This document shows, piece after piece, positions 25,189 through 33,475 of a DNA stretch of 51,450 bases (position 1 is its first letter; every line of letters begins with the position of its first letter). A model generated the notes under the pieces. It had not been told where the DNA came from. It did not search any database and saw only the letters and a list, made by a program, of their open reading frames with translations. Source of the stretch: an uncultured Opitutia bacterium (GTDB taxonomy: Bacteria; Verrucomicrobiota; Verrucomicrobiia; Opitutales; UBA953); NCBI GenBank assembly GCA_903919185.1, contig CAIXHF010000032.1, forward strand, positions 1-51,450, given 5' to 3'. Both the position numbers and the translations under genes were made by a program.

Positions 25189-25260
25189 CCCTTCGCCTAA
25201 ACGCTGCTGAAGATTACACTTCAGCAACTCTCACTCATGTCCGAGCGCTTGAGCGAAGGG
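25189..25260 (+). other. Nested stem-loop after the HAD gene
   Basis: An outer stem pairs CCCTTCGC (25189-25196) with GCGAAGGG (25253-25260) and encloses a perfect 8-pair hairpin, TGCTGAAG with CTTCAGCA (25205-25226, 6-base loop); CGC at 25202-25204 can pair with GCG at 25245-25247. There is no T-run. It may be a transcript end or a structured RNA; it could also mark the left edge of the higBA insertion. The rest of the 200-base gap holds the higBA promoter. Confidence 0.5.
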
Positions 25261-25317
25261 TGATCTTATCGTCAACCTACAGGAGTCATGCCCGCCACCC
25301 TGTGCCACTACTCACAC

Positions 25318-25374
25318 TATGCACGACCATCGTGTATATCACCCTTGACATCATGCATGCTTAGCGTGCATAGT
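25318..25374 (+). promoter_or_regulatory. higBA promoter with two operator-like palindromes
   Basis: TTGACA (25345-25350) and CATAGT (25369-25374) are 18 bases apart. Palindrome 1, TATGCACGA-CCA-TCGTGTATA (25318-25338, one mismatch), lies upstream; palindrome 2, ATGCATGC-TTA-GCGTGCAT (25353-25371, one mismatch), overlaps the spacer and -10. Both share a GTGCAT/ATGCAC core. The predicted transcript start (about 25381) is only about 5 bases before the GTG of higB, so the mRNA would be nearly leaderless. Repression by HigA or the HigBA complex is inferred. Confidence 0.7.
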
Positions 25375-25385
25375 GCTTTCCTCAC

Positions 25386-25667
25386 GTGATCGCCACGTTC
25401 GCCTGCCGAGCCACACATTTGCTTTGGCTCGGTCAAAGACCACCCGAACTGCCAGCGACAATCCAACAGACCGCCCTCCGCAAACTCACCCAGCTCCAAG
25501 CTGCCACCACGCTCAACGACCTCCGCATCCCTCCGGGCAACCGACTCCAGCCGCTCCGCGGAGACCGCCAAGGGCAGCACAGCATCCGCATTAACGACCA
25601 ATATCGACTTTGTTTCCGCTGGGTAGGCCGCGAGGCCTTCAATATCGAAATCACCGACTATCACTAA
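25386..25667 (+). CDS. higB: Type II toxin HigB (RelE/ParE fold)
   Basis: A 93-residue RelE-fold toxin, probably a ribosome-dependent mRNA endonuclease. Family features: the start ATFACRATHLLWLGQ, helix PATIQQTALRKLTQLQAA, the PPGNRLQPLRGDRQGQHSIRINDQYRLCFRW core (about 49-79), and the terminal ITDYH with the conserved C-terminal His. The start is GTG, nearly at the transcript start. The antitoxin gene begins 5 bases after the stop, the inverted order (toxin first) typical of higBA. Confidence 0.92.
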   Translation: MIATFACRATHLLWLGQRPPELPATIQQTALRKLTQLQAATTLNDLRIPPGNRLQPLRGDRQGQHSIRINDQYRLCFRWVGREAFNIEITDYH

Positions 25668-25672
25668 TCCTT

Positions 25673-25972
25673 ATGAAAAAGAAGCTCCTCAACGTCCACC
25701 CGGGCGAACTACTCCGTGAGGAGTTCCTGAACCCGCTCGGCATCACGGCCTATCGCCTGGCCAAGGGCGCCTGCCTGCCGCACCAGCGCGTCAACGAGAT
25801 CCTCAAGGAACGCCGCGGCATCACCGCCGAGACCGACCTACATCTCTGCGCCTATCTCGGGTTAGAGCCTGGCTACTGGCTGCGCGTCCAGCTCGCCTAT
25901 GACCTCAGGGAGGCCGTCAACACCATCGGGGACAAGGTCAAAGCGTCTATCAAGCCGCTGCAGGCGGCTTGA
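25673..25972 (+). CDS. higA: HigA antitoxin (XRE-family helix-turn-helix)
   Basis: A 99-residue HTH protein with the HigA start VHPGELLREEFLNPLGITAYRLAKG (about 7-31), HTH helices to QRVNEILKERRGITAETDLHLCAYLG (about 38-63) and PGYWLRVQLAYDLREA. HigA neutralises HigB and represses the operon. The frame is open 21 codons upstream inside higB, but the ATG at 25673 is the natural start. A 19-base inverted repeat, TTGAGTCGAATCGACTCAA, covers the stop codon, followed by a REP-like hairpin. Confidence 0.93.
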   Translation: MKKKLLNVHPGELLREEFLNPLGITAYRLAKGACLPHQRVNEILKERRGITAETDLHLCAYLGLEPGYWLRVQLAYDLREAVNTIGDKVKASIKPLQAA

Positions 25973-25990
25973 GTCGAATCGACTCAACGA

Positions 25991-26016
25991 GGACACGACG
26001 TGGTCGTGTCCCTACC
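25991..26016. repeat. REP-like hairpin with CCTACC tail
   Basis: Arms GGACACGAC and GTCGTGTCC pair perfectly around a GTG loop, followed by CTACCT. It is the third member of the family with 4776-4796 and 21324-21344; the arm sequences differ but pairing is kept. Confidence 0.75.
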
Positions 26017-26029
26017 TCTGAAAGCACAA

Positions 26030-26058
26030 AAAAGGACGGCACTGAGTGCCGTCCTTTT
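26030..26058. terminator. Bidirectional terminator between higA and aspC
   Basis: A perfect 13-pair stem (AAAAGGACGGCAC with GTGCCGTCCTTTT) around TGA serves both converging transcripts. Confidence 0.9.
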
Positions 26059-26070
26059 ACTTAGAGGCGA

Positions 26071-27261
26071 TTACTTCTTTAGTTTCGCGCAGAAGCGGGC
26101 GAGGCGCTCGAGACCCTGGGCGATGACTTGGTCGGAGGTCGCGTAGCTGAGGCGGATGTAGCCTTCGGAGCCGAATGCGGAACCTGGGACGACGGCCATC
26201 AGTTCTTCCTCAAGTAGGCGATCGGCGAACTGCGTAGAGGTCAGGCCGAAGGACTTGATATTCGGGAAGAGGTAGAACGCGCCCTGCGAGCGGTAGCAGG
26301 TCAGGCCAGGGATGGCATTGAGGCCGGCGAGGAGGTTGAGGCGACGCTTGTCGAAGACTGCGCCCATCTCAGCGAGGGAGGCCTTGGCCTTGTCGGGGTG
26401 CTGGTGCACCGCGAGGGCGCCGAACTGAGCGAAGGTGGTGGCGTTGGACGAGATCTGGCTCTGGAGGTCGGCCACGGCGGCGGCGAGGGCCTTATCGGAG
26501 GCCACTAAGGTACCGAGGCGCCAGCCGGTCATGGAATAGCTCTTAGCGTAGCCGGAGACAGTGATGGTCAGGCGGGCGGCTTCAGGCGAGAAGGTCGCCG
26601 GGCTGCAGGTGGTCTGGCCGTCGTAGACGAGGTTCTCGTAGATTTCGTCGGACATGATCCAGACGTTAGCCTGCACGCAGATAGCCACGAGGGCTTCGAG
26701 CTCGGCGCGGGTATAGACGGCGCCGGTCGGATTCGATGGGCTGTTGATGATGACCATGCGCGTCTTCGGGGTGAGCGCGGCGGTCAGCTGGGCAGGGGTG
26801 ATCTTGAAACCGGTGACATCCTCGGCGTTGACGACCACGGGCGTGCCGCCGGCGAGCTTCACCATCTCAGGGTAGCTCACCCAATACGGGGCGGGGATGA
26901 TGACTTCATCTCCGGCGCTGATCGTGGCGAGGATGGCGAGGTAGCAGGACATCTTGCCGCCGGGGGAGACGACGACGTTAGCGTCGGCGATGCCCGTGAA
27001 GCCGCGGCGGGTGTAGTCTTCGGCGATAGCCTTGCGGAGAGCGGGGATGCCCGGCGTGGGTGCATACTTCGTCTGGCCATCGGCGAGGGCCTTGGCGCAC
27101 GCATCCTTGATGAATTGCGGGGTATCAAAGTCGGGCTCACCGACGCCGAAGCCGACGACATCCTTGCCAGCGGCCTTGAGGGCCTTCGCCTTGGCATCGA
27201 CGGCGAGGGTCGGAGAAGGGGCAACATTGCGGGCCCAAGAGGAGAGAGCGGGATTCGACAT
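26071..27261 (-). CDS. aspC: Class I/II aminotransferase, aspartate aminotransferase-like
   Basis: A 396-residue PLP-dependent transaminase of the class Ib aspartate aminotransferase type. Recognisable segments: [14 protein letters not shown] (about 35-48), the PLP loop [28 protein letters not shown] (about 173-188), DEIYE and the Schiff-base lysine in [15 protein letters not shown] (about 235-249), and the C-terminal Arg in YIRLSYATS. The substrate could be aspartate or an aromatic or branched prephenate-type donor. The ATG has no Shine-Dalgarno sequence. The terminator at 26030-26058 follows. Confidence 0.9.
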   Translation of the reverse strand: MSNPALSSWARNVAPSPTLAVDAKAKALKAAGKDVVGFGVGEPDFDTPQFIKDACAKALADGQTKYAPTPGIPALRKAIAEDYTRRGFTGIADANVVVSPGGKMSCYLAILATISAGDEVIIPAPYWVSYPEMVKLAGGTPVVVNAEDVTGFKITPAQLTAALTPKTRMVIINSPSNPTGAVYTRAELEALVAICVQANVWIMSDEIYENLVYDGQTTCSPATFSPEAARLTITVSGYAKSYSMTGWRLGTLVASDKALAAAVADLQSQISSNATTFAQFGALAVHQHPDKAKASLAEMGAVFDKRRLNLLAGLNAIPGLTCYRSQGAFYLFPNIKSFGLTSTQFADRLLEEELMAVVPGSAFGSEGYIRLSYATSDQVIAQGLERLARFCAKLKK

Positions 27262-27350
27262 GATTGGAACCCTGCAAAACGAAAGACCTCCGCCTCGCTT
27301 GGCAAGTCATTAGGCAACCCCACCCCAACCCTGACTAGCTGGCGCCTTCC

Positions 27351-27809
27351 TTAAATATCGATGGCGTCGTCCTGCTTAGGCTTCGACTGGCCGTCCGCAC
27401 CTGGACCCCGCTGGGTCGCTGGAGCAGTCGAATAGCTAATGAACCAAGAACCCACCGAAATCGCCAATGAAGCCAGCCATGGGGAGCCGAGCGGCAAACC
27501 AAGCAAATTACAGACCAGTTTCAGCATCAGCACATTCGTCAGATACAGGAGGCCGAAGGTAATGAGGCCAGTCATTAGGACCTTAGGCAGCCGCAGGACG
27601 ATGAAGAGAGGCAAGCAGAGCAGTAGCAGCCATATCAGCACGAACGGACGCACCCAGAGGTTCACCAAGCCGAGGAGCAGCGCGATCCAGAGGATGTTCG
27701 CGGAGGAATCCTTGATATCCAGATAGCCCAAACGCACCGCGATCAGGATACTGAGCGGTAGGGCAAAAAGACGGGCGAGAGCCAAAATGAAACGGAGTCC
27801 AGCGGACAT
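27351..27809 (-). CDS. Small integral membrane protein (phage-holin-family-like)
   Basis: The 152-residue protein has about four membrane segments (about 5-25, 38-57, 57-79, 80-102 and a further one at 108-128) and a hydrophilic tail ending KPKQDDAIDI. The layout resembles the YvlD/phage-holin-4 family, which despite its name is chromosomal and of unknown function. It lies between aspC and phoU on the same strand with no prophage genes nearby. Its function is unknown. Confidence 0.6.
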   Translation of the reverse strand: MSAGLRFILALARLFALPLSILIAVRLGYLDIKDSSANILWIALLLGLVNLWVRPFVLIWLLLLCLPLFIVLRLPKVLMTGLITFGLLYLTNVLMLKLVCNLLGLPLGSPWLASLAISVGSWFISYSTAPATQRGPGADGQSKPKQDDAIDI

Positions 27810-27878
27810 GACTCCACATCATACCACAAGAAACCGCCCCGTCCAGCGTCAAGCGGACGCGCCCACCCTACCCTGCGT

Positions 27879-28532
27879 TTAGCGAGCGTGGCGGATATCT
27901 TCGCCCGAGAGAATAAAGATGACCTGCTCGGCGATATTCTTCGAGTGGTCGCCGATGCGTTCCAAGGCCTTGGAGATGAAGATTAGTTCGACGTGCGAAG
28001 CGGACACCTTGAAAGTGTCGCCGGAGTGACCGAACAAGGCCTCGTAGTTCTTACGATTGAGCGCGTCGATTTCGGCATCACGCTCGAGGACGAGGCGGGC
28101 CTTGGCGAGGTCGCCCTCGATGAAGCTGTCCAAGGCCAAGCGGAGCACCTCGCAGGCGATGATGCCTTCGGCGGGGACATGGAGTAGGTCCTTAAGCGGG
28201 CCACGCTCGGAGATGACCATGGCGCGCTTAGCGATGACGGAGGCCTCGTCGGCGATACGCTCGAGGTCGTGACCGATGTCGCGGGCCGCCAGCAAGAGGC
28301 GGACGTCGCTGCCCATCGGACCGAAGAGCGTCAGGTAGCGCATGATTTCGCGGTCAACGCGCTTCTCGAGGTCGTCGACGCGGTCGTCCATCCCGCGGAC
28401 CTGAAGGGCGAGGGAATCGTCACCCTGTTCGACCGCTTGGAGGACCATCCGGGTCATATCGAGGGAGCGCTCCCCCATAAGGATGAGGTCATCGCGGAGT
28501 TGACGGAGTTCGTCGTGGAAGTGGCGTTGCAT
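27879..28532 (-). CDS. phoU: Phosphate uptake regulator PhoU
   Basis: PhoU links the Pst transporter to the PhoR/PhoB pair and represses phosphate uptake. The 217-residue protein is two three-helix bundles with the PhoU metal motifs: DRVDDLEKRVDREIMRYLTLFGP (about 50-72) and ERIADEASVIAKRAM (about 90-104) in the first repeat, and EIDALNRKNYEAL and ERIGDHSKNIAEQV in the second. It is the last gene of pstS-pstC-pstA-pstB-phoU, 29 bases after pstB. No phoB or phoR is in the window. Confidence 0.95.
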   Translation of the reverse strand: MQRHFHDELRQLRDDLILMGERSLDMTRMVLQAVEQGDDSLALQVRGMDDRVDDLEKRVDREIMRYLTLFGPMGSDVRLLLAARDIGHDLERIADEASVIAKRAMVISERGPLKDLLHVPAEGIIACEVLRLALDSFIEGDLAKARLVLERDAEIDALNRKNYEALFGHSGDTFKVSASHVELIFISKALERIGDHSKNIAEQVIFILSGEDIRHAR

Positions 28533-28561
28533 GGGCGTGTTTTCTTAGAAGTTAGGGGGGC

Positions 28562-29383
28562 TCAGCCGAAACGGCCGGAGATATATGCCTCGGTCTGCGC
28601 CTGAGACGGATTCATGAAGATCTTCTCGGTCGTATCGTATTCGATGAGTTTACCGAGGTAGAAAAAGGCCGTCCGGTCGGACACGCGGGCGGCTTGCTGC
28701 ATCGAGTGCGTGACGATGACGATGGTGAACTGCTCCTTGAGCTCGTGGATGAGCTCCTCAATCTTGCCCGTGGCGATCGGGTCGAGGGCCGAGCAAGGCT
28801 CGTCCATCAGCAAAATCTCCGGGCGATTGGCGATGGCACGGGCGATGCAAAGTCGCTGCATCTGGCCGCCCGAGAGACCGAGGGCGCTATCCTGTAGGCG
28901 GTCCTTCACTTCGTCCCAGAGGGCCGCCTTGCGGAGCGAGGTTTCACAGGCCTCGTCGAGGATGGCCCGATCGCGCACGCCCATCACGCGGAGGGCGTAG
29001 ACGACGTTCTCATAAATGGACTTCGGGAAGGGGTTGGACTTCTGAAACACCATACCAACGCGACGGCGTAAGGAGATTACTTCCAGACCTGGATCGTAGA
29101 TTGAGCGGCCGTTAATGGTGATATCACCCTCGTGACGGATGCCATCAACGAGGTCGTTCATGCGGTTGAGGTTGCGGAGGAGCGTCGACTTACCGCAACC
29201 AGAAGGACCGATAAAGGCCACAACGCGACGTTCGGGCACATCGAGGGAGATGGACTCGAGGGCCTTCTTCTCGGTGTAGTAGAAATTAAAGTCACGGATG
29301 CTGATATAGTCCTTACGGCCTTCCTTGTCGGTGGCGGGGCGGACCTGAATACGAGAGGTGGTGGGGTTCATGGTGGCGGGCAT
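28562..29383 (-). CDS. pstB: Phosphate ABC transporter ATP-binding protein PstB
   Basis: PstB is the ATPase of the high-affinity phosphate importer on the cytoplasmic face. The 273-residue protein has Walker [10 protein letters not shown] (about 59-67), the Q-loop [17 protein letters not shown] (about 108-124, typical of PstB), signature [15 protein letters not shown], Walker [15 protein letters not shown] and the H-loop VTHSMQQA. The frame has two close starts, ATG at 29383 and ATG at 29371 (MNPTT); either is possible. It lies 17 bases after pstA. Confidence 0.97.
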   Translation of the reverse strand: MPATMNPTTSRIQVRPATDKEGRKDYISIRDFNFYYTEKKALESISLDVPERRVVAFIGPSGCGKSTLLRNLNRMNDLVDGIRHEGDITINGRSIYDPGLEVISLRRRVGMVFQKSNPFPKSIYENVVYALRVMGVRDRAILDEACETSLRKAALWDEVKDRLQDSALGLSGGQMQRLCIARAIANRPEILLMDEPCSALDPIATGKIEELIHELKEQFTIVIVTHSMQQAARVSDRTAFFYLGKLIEYDTTEKIFMNPSQAQTEAYISGRFG

Positions 29384-29400
29384 GCGGACGTTTTAAAGGG

Positions 29401-31032
29401 TTAGAAGGAGGCGCCCTTGAAGCGAGCGCGGAGACGGTTGCGAAGCGTGATCGCACCTAGGTTAAGACACACGACCAAGACAATCAGCAGGAGCGTGGTC
29501 GCGAAGACCATCGGACGGGCGGCGTCGGAGTCGGGCGACTGGAAGCCCAAGTCAAAGATATGAAAGCCGAGGTGCATGAACTTGCGGTCCAAGTGCAGGA
29601 AGGGGGCCAAGCCATCCACGGGAAGCGTCGGGGCCAGTTTAACGACGCCGACGAGCATGAGCGGAGCGACTTCACCCGCACCGCGGGCCATGGCGAGGAT
29701 GACGCCAGTCAAGATACCTGGGGCCGAAGCCGGGAGCAAAATATCGCGGATCGTCTGCCACTTGGAGGCCCCGGCAGCGAGCGAGGCTTCGCGCATGCCC
29801 CGCGGAACGGCCGAGAGGGCCTCTTCGGTGGCCACGATGACAACCGGCAAGGTCATCAGTGCCAGCGTGAGCGAACACCAGAGCAAGCCGCCGGTCCCGA
29901 AGACCGGCGTATTGTTGTTATACTTGAGCTGGTCGGCGAAGAAGAGTCGATCCAACGAACCTCCAAGGACGTAGACAAAGAACCCGAGGCCGAAGACACC
30001 GAAGACAATCGAGGGGACGCCGGCCAAGTTGTTGACGCAGATGCGGACGGCGCGCAGCACCGGGCCGTCTTTGGCATATTCGCGCAGGTAGATGGCCGCG
30101 ATGACCCCAAAAGGCGTGACCAACAAACTCATGAAGACCGTCATGACGAGCGTACCAAAGATGGCAGGCATGAGACCGCCCTCCGTATTAGCCTCGCGCG
30201 GCTCATCCATGAGAAACTCGCGAAGACGTCCGAAGAAAAGGCCGACGCGCTGACTAAAGGTCATTCGATTCGGCTCCCAGGCACGGACCAAGGAGGCAAC
30301 GGGTAGCGTCAGCGCCCGACCCGAAGCGTCGTGAACCTCCAGTTTTGCCGCGGAGATGGTGGCCGTCACTTCATCAGCCTCGGCCTTCAGTTCCGCGAAG
30401 CGGGTATCGAGTTTAGCTAGCCGATCGACGATGGCCTGCGTGGGCTCGCGACGATCTTCGGCCCGACGCTGGGCGATGCGCAAGGTTTCCATCTCGGCGT
30501 TCACTTCGCCAATCTGTCGGCGGTTGATGTCCGTCAACTGCTCGCGGATTTCACCGGCATGGCCGACTTCCGCCTGTACGGCCGAGAAGAATGAAGCTGC
30601 ACTGGCCTCGAGGCGAACCCCCTTGGCGTCGATAAGGGCGACGGGGACCACGAAAGCCGGTCCGTTTTCCATGCGCTCGAGGCCGAGGACCGCAGGATCA
30701 ACCGACTCTTGGGCGATCTTCTTTTCGTCCACCCAAATGTAGGAGCCGCCGTTGACTTCGCGAAGGCCGACTTGGTACTGGCGCTCGTAACGAGGCTCAG
30801 TGGCTAGTGAACCTGGACGAATCCGGCGCTGAGCCAATTGGCCGATATGCGTGGCGCCATCTGCTAACTTAATCGTCGGGACGGCTGGTGCCCAGAAAAC
30901 CGAGAAACCATTGACGAGGACGAGCCCGAGCAAGCCGACGACCATGGCCAAGCCCACAATTAACCCAAGGCTGGTGAACCAGACCCAAGGTTCGCCCTTA
31001 GGTGTTGCAGAATCAGAAGGTTGGTTAGCCAT
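29401..31032 (-). CDS. pstA: Phosphate ABC transporter permease PstA, long form with periplasmic coiled coil
   Basis: PstA is one of the two membrane subunits of the importer. At 543 residues it is nearly twice the enteric length. Residues about 17-38 form the first membrane segment. About 45-275 is an extra domain predicted on the outside, including a coiled-coil stretch (about 135-225, heptad-like EIREQLTDINRRQIGEVNAEM and ERRxxQAIVDRLAKLDTRFAELKAE-type runs). The ordinary permease core with its EAL-type loop (SAVPRGMREASLAAGASKWQTI, about 415-436) follows from about 285. Long PstA proteins are known in Pseudomonas-like bacteria. The gene starts 3 bases after pstC. Confidence 0.93.
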   Translation of the reverse strand: MANQPSDSATPKGEPWVWFTSLGLIVGLAMVVGLLGLVLVNGFSVFWAPAVPTIKLADGATHIGQLAQRRIRPGSLATEPRYERQYQVGLREVNGGSYIWVDEKKIAQESVDPAVLGLERMENGPAFVVPVALIDAKGVRLEASAASFFSAVQAEVGHAGEIREQLTDINRRQIGEVNAEMETLRIAQRRAEDRREPTQAIVDRLAKLDTRFAELKAEADEVTATISAAKLEVHDASGRALTLPVASLVRAWEPNRMTFSQRVGLFFGRLREFLMDEPREANTEGGLMPAIFGTLVMTVFMSLLVTPFGVIAAIYLREYAKDGPVLRAVRICVNNLAGVPSIVFGVFGLGFFVYVLGGSLDRLFFADQLKYNNNTPVFGTGGLLWCSLTLALMTLPVVIVATEEALSAVPRGMREASLAAGASKWQTIRDILLPASAPGILTGVILAMARGAGEVAPLMLVGVVKLAPTLPVDGLAPFLHLDRKFMHLGFHIFDLGFQSPDSDAARPMVFATTLLLIVLVVCLNLGAITLRNRLRARFKGASF

Positions 31033-31035
31033 GGC

Positions 31036-33333
31036 TTAGACGACCTTGTAACGCTCCCGGAGGCGCTGGCGGAGGACTTCCGCGAGGGTGTTAATAATAA
31101 AGGTGAGGAGGAAGAGGCAGCAAGCGCCGAGGAAGAGCGCGCGGAAGTGCGTATGGCCCGTCGCCGCCTCGGGGAGTTCGACCGCAATATTGGCGGAGAG
31201 CGTACGCATGCCATTGAAAGGATTGGCCTCCATCACCGGCGTATTCCCCGTGGCCATCACAACGATCATCGTCTCGCCAATGGCGCGACCAAAGCCGATC
31301 ATGACCGCAGACACGATGCCAGAGATGGCCGTTGGGACAACCACGCGCCAGACGGTCTGCCAGCGACTAGCGCCACAAGCTAAAGAACCCGAAACCAGCG
31401 ACGGAGGTACGTTGGACAAAGCGTCTTCGGCGATGGTGAACACCAGCGGAATGACGGCGAAGCCCATGACAAAACCGACCACCAAGGAATTACGTGAGTC
31501 GTAGGACAGACCCGTAGTTTGGCGCCACCACTCCCGGAAGTCAGAAACATTCTGGCCGGAAGCGAGGTCCTTAACCGTGAAGAAAGTGCTCTCGACCCAA
31601 GGCGCCGCGGACCAAGCCGCCCAGCCAGCGAGCAGCAGGAACGGCATCAGCCAGACGAACTCCCAACCTGGGCCAACGCGACGACGCACCGGTTGAGGCA
31701 ACAACGACCAGAGATACCCAGCGCTTAAGGCTGCGGGGGCGAGCACCGTGATGACGCAGATCAGCTTCAGCAGGCTGGCATCCACGAGCGGAGCCAACCA
31801 CAAGCCCGCGAGGAAGCCCAAGACCACTGAGGGCAGCGACGCCATGATTTCCATCGTCGGCTTAACGACCTTACGCCATTCGGGGCGGAGGAACTGCGAG
31901 ACGTACACCGCGGCCAAAAGAGCGATGGGCAAGGCGAACAGGAGCGCGTAGATGGTCCCTTTGACGGTGCCATAGAAAAGTGGCACGAGGGAATACTTCG
32001 CCTCGAACTCATCCGCACCCGAGCTAGACTGCCAAGTGTAGGCTGGACCTTCCGCGCCTTCGTACCAGATCTTCCCGAAGAAGGCGTTGAACGAAGATTC
32101 TGGGTGATGGTCTTCCACTTCCCAGCGGCGGAGCGAGCCATCAGCACACAGCACGCTGAAGCGGTCGTAGTTGCGTGCGAACGCGACCTGACGCACGGGC
32201 GACTCCGGAGCCACGCCGTCCCAACGGATGGAACCGGTCGTCATATTGCGGACCTGCATGCGTCCACCGGCCACCGTCAGGTAGCACTTATTACCGACGG
32301 CCGGGTAGATGCCCTGCCCTGCCCCGGGCAAAACTTCGGCATCGTGAATCTTACCCCAGCGACGCAGACTACGTCCATCGGGTTGCTTTTGTGGATAGAG
32401 CGACCAGACCTCCTCCACCCCGGCACCATTGGCGAGAACGACGGAAACATTACCGAAGATGAAACCGGCGGCGGTGACACGGCGATCGGCGGAGCCTTCG
32501 AAGGGGCGGAAGGACTGCAGAAATTCAATGACCTCGCCATTCTCCGCATAGACACGCACCTCGCCATCCTTGCGCACCACGACGACGGAATCCGCGGTCG
32601 AAGGCACCAGTACACGCTCGAGGTCAGGCACGTCCGCGGCGACCGCGAAGGGCGTTCCCACGGTAATCTTCGCTTTGCCACCCAAGCCCTTACGCTCGGT
32701 GAGGCGGAGTGCAGTCAGTCGATCGCGACCGGCTTCCTGCTGACGACAAAGCAATAAACGGCCCGCTGCGCTCATCACACTCCAAGCTTCCACGCAGGGC
32801 AAGCCGGCCTTACCGACCTGAACCGGAGCACCCGCAGTCACTTGGGGATCGAGGCTACGCTGGCCTTGCTGCGAAAAATCGGCCTTATAGGTGACCTTCA
32901 GCTCACGCACCGAGCCATCGGCGAGACCCAACACGACCAAGCCGTCGCGAGGGTAGCTGCGGACCGAGGCGACCGCGGGAAGTTCGGCCTCTGGCACCCA
33001 CTCACGGACCAACGTGCCATCCTTGACGCGGTGGAATCGGATGCGGCCATTGGCCTCCACGACAAAGGGTAACTCGCCGTATTCGTCCTCGCCGAACGCT
33101 TGGGCCGAAGCGGACATCGGTACCGGAGTGAGCGGCAAAACCTTTGCTCCGACGAATAGCGGAAAAACCTGAAAGACCAGGAACAGCAACATCCCTATGA
33201 CCGCCAAGACAACCCCCACACCACCCACGCGAATGATGCGACCCATCCAGAGGTCGGTCAGCAATGTCAGACGGGTCACCTGAAAGCGCTCCTCGGAGGG
33301 AGCCTGCGGCGCCTTTTTGTCGGTTGTGGCCAT
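31036..33333 (-). CDS. pstC: Phosphate ABC transporter permease PstC, long form with propeller-like outer domain
   Basis: PstC pairs with PstA to form the phosphate channel. The 765-residue protein has a membrane segment at about 34-57, then about 370 residues predicted outside the membrane that look like a beta-propeller (repeated motifs such as GLADGSVRELK, VRKDGEVRVYA, CADGSLRRWEV), then the permease core from about 450 (YALLFALPIALLAAVYVSQF, GFLAGLWLAPLVD, the EAA loop SLVSGSLACGASRWQTVWRVVVPTAISGI). It is separated from pstS by 142 bases containing a large inverted repeat. A second Pho-box-like direct repeat lies directly before the start codon. Confidence 0.93.
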   Translation of the reverse strand: MATTDKKAPQAPSEERFQVTRLTLLTDLWMGRIIRVGGVGVVLAVIGMLLFLVFQVFPLFVGAKVLPLTPVPMSASAQAFGEDEYGELPFVVEANGRIRFHRVKDGTLVREWVPEAELPAVASVRSYPRDGLVVLGLADGSVRELKVTYKADFSQQGQRSLDPQVTAGAPVQVGKAGLPCVEAWSVMSAAGRLLLCRQQEAGRDRLTALRLTERKGLGGKAKITVGTPFAVAADVPDLERVLVPSTADSVVVVRKDGEVRVYAENGEVIEFLQSFRPFEGSADRRVTAAGFIFGNVSVVLANGAGVEEVWSLYPQKQPDGRSLRRWGKIHDAEVLPGAGQGIYPAVGNKCYLTVAGGRMQVRNMTTGSIRWDGVAPESPVRQVAFARNYDRFSVLCADGSLRRWEVEDHHPESSFNAFFGKIWYEGAEGPAYTWQSSSGADEFEAKYSLVPLFYGTVKGTIYALLFALPIALLAAVYVSQFLRPEWRKVVKPTMEIMASLPSVVLGFLAGLWLAPLVDASLLKLICVITVLAPAALSAGYLWSLLPQPVRRRVGPGWEFVWLMPFLLLAGWAAWSAAPWVESTFFTVKDLASGQNVSDFREWWRQTTGLSYDSRNSLVVGFVMGFAVIPLVFTIAEDALSNVPPSLVSGSLACGASRWQTVWRVVVPTAISGIVSAVMIGFGRAIGETMIVVMATGNTPVMEANPFNGMRTLSANIAVELPEAATGHTHFRALFLGACCLFLLTFIINTLAEVLRQRLRERYKVV

Positions 33334-33336
33334 TCG

Positions 33337-33354
33337 GTGTCAGGAGTGTGTCAA
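33337..33354 (-). promoter_or_regulatory. Possible second Pho box before pstC
   Basis: On the minus strand, TTGACAC-ACTC-CTGACAC is a 7-4-7 direct repeat similar to the pstS box at 34493-34510. It lies only 3 bases before the pstC start, so it cannot serve an ordinary leadered promoter in the usual activating position; the assignment is tentative. Confidence 0.35.
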
Positions 33355-33395
33355 CGGTCCTTTAAATAGGACATGCGGGGATAGCCCGCCTGGGA

Positions 33396-33472
33396 GGAAT
33401 CGAATCGTTCCTGCCGCACTTTTGAGACCGACCGCTAAGCGGCGTGGTGGCGACAGGAACGGATTCGAATCC
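33396..33472 (-). other. Large inverted repeat between pstS and pstC
   Basis: CAGGAACGGATTCGAATCC (33454-33472) pairs with GGAATCGAATCGTTCCTG (33396-33413) with one bulge and one mismatch, starting 3 bases after the pstS stop; the loop holds a smaller GCCGCTTAGCGG hairpin. Further downstream GCGGG and CCCGC (33376-33389) can pair. There is no T-run. It may attenuate transcription or protect the pstS message, giving more binding protein than permease; that is inferred. Confidence 0.55.
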
Positions 33473-33475
33473 AAA

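Noticed and set aside
25189-25260. Integron attC site next to a toxin-antitoxin cassette
   Set aside because: The flanks lack the RYYYAAC and GTTRRRY core sites and no integrase is present.
27351-27809. Holin gene as a sign of a prophage
   Set aside because: The family is named after phage holins but is mostly chromosomal; there are no other phage genes around.
33396-33472. tRNA-like sequence (GGATTCGAATCC resembles a T arm) between pstS and pstC
   Set aside because: No acceptor stem, anticodon arm or D arm can be drawn on either strand; the sequence is explained by a long inverted repeat.
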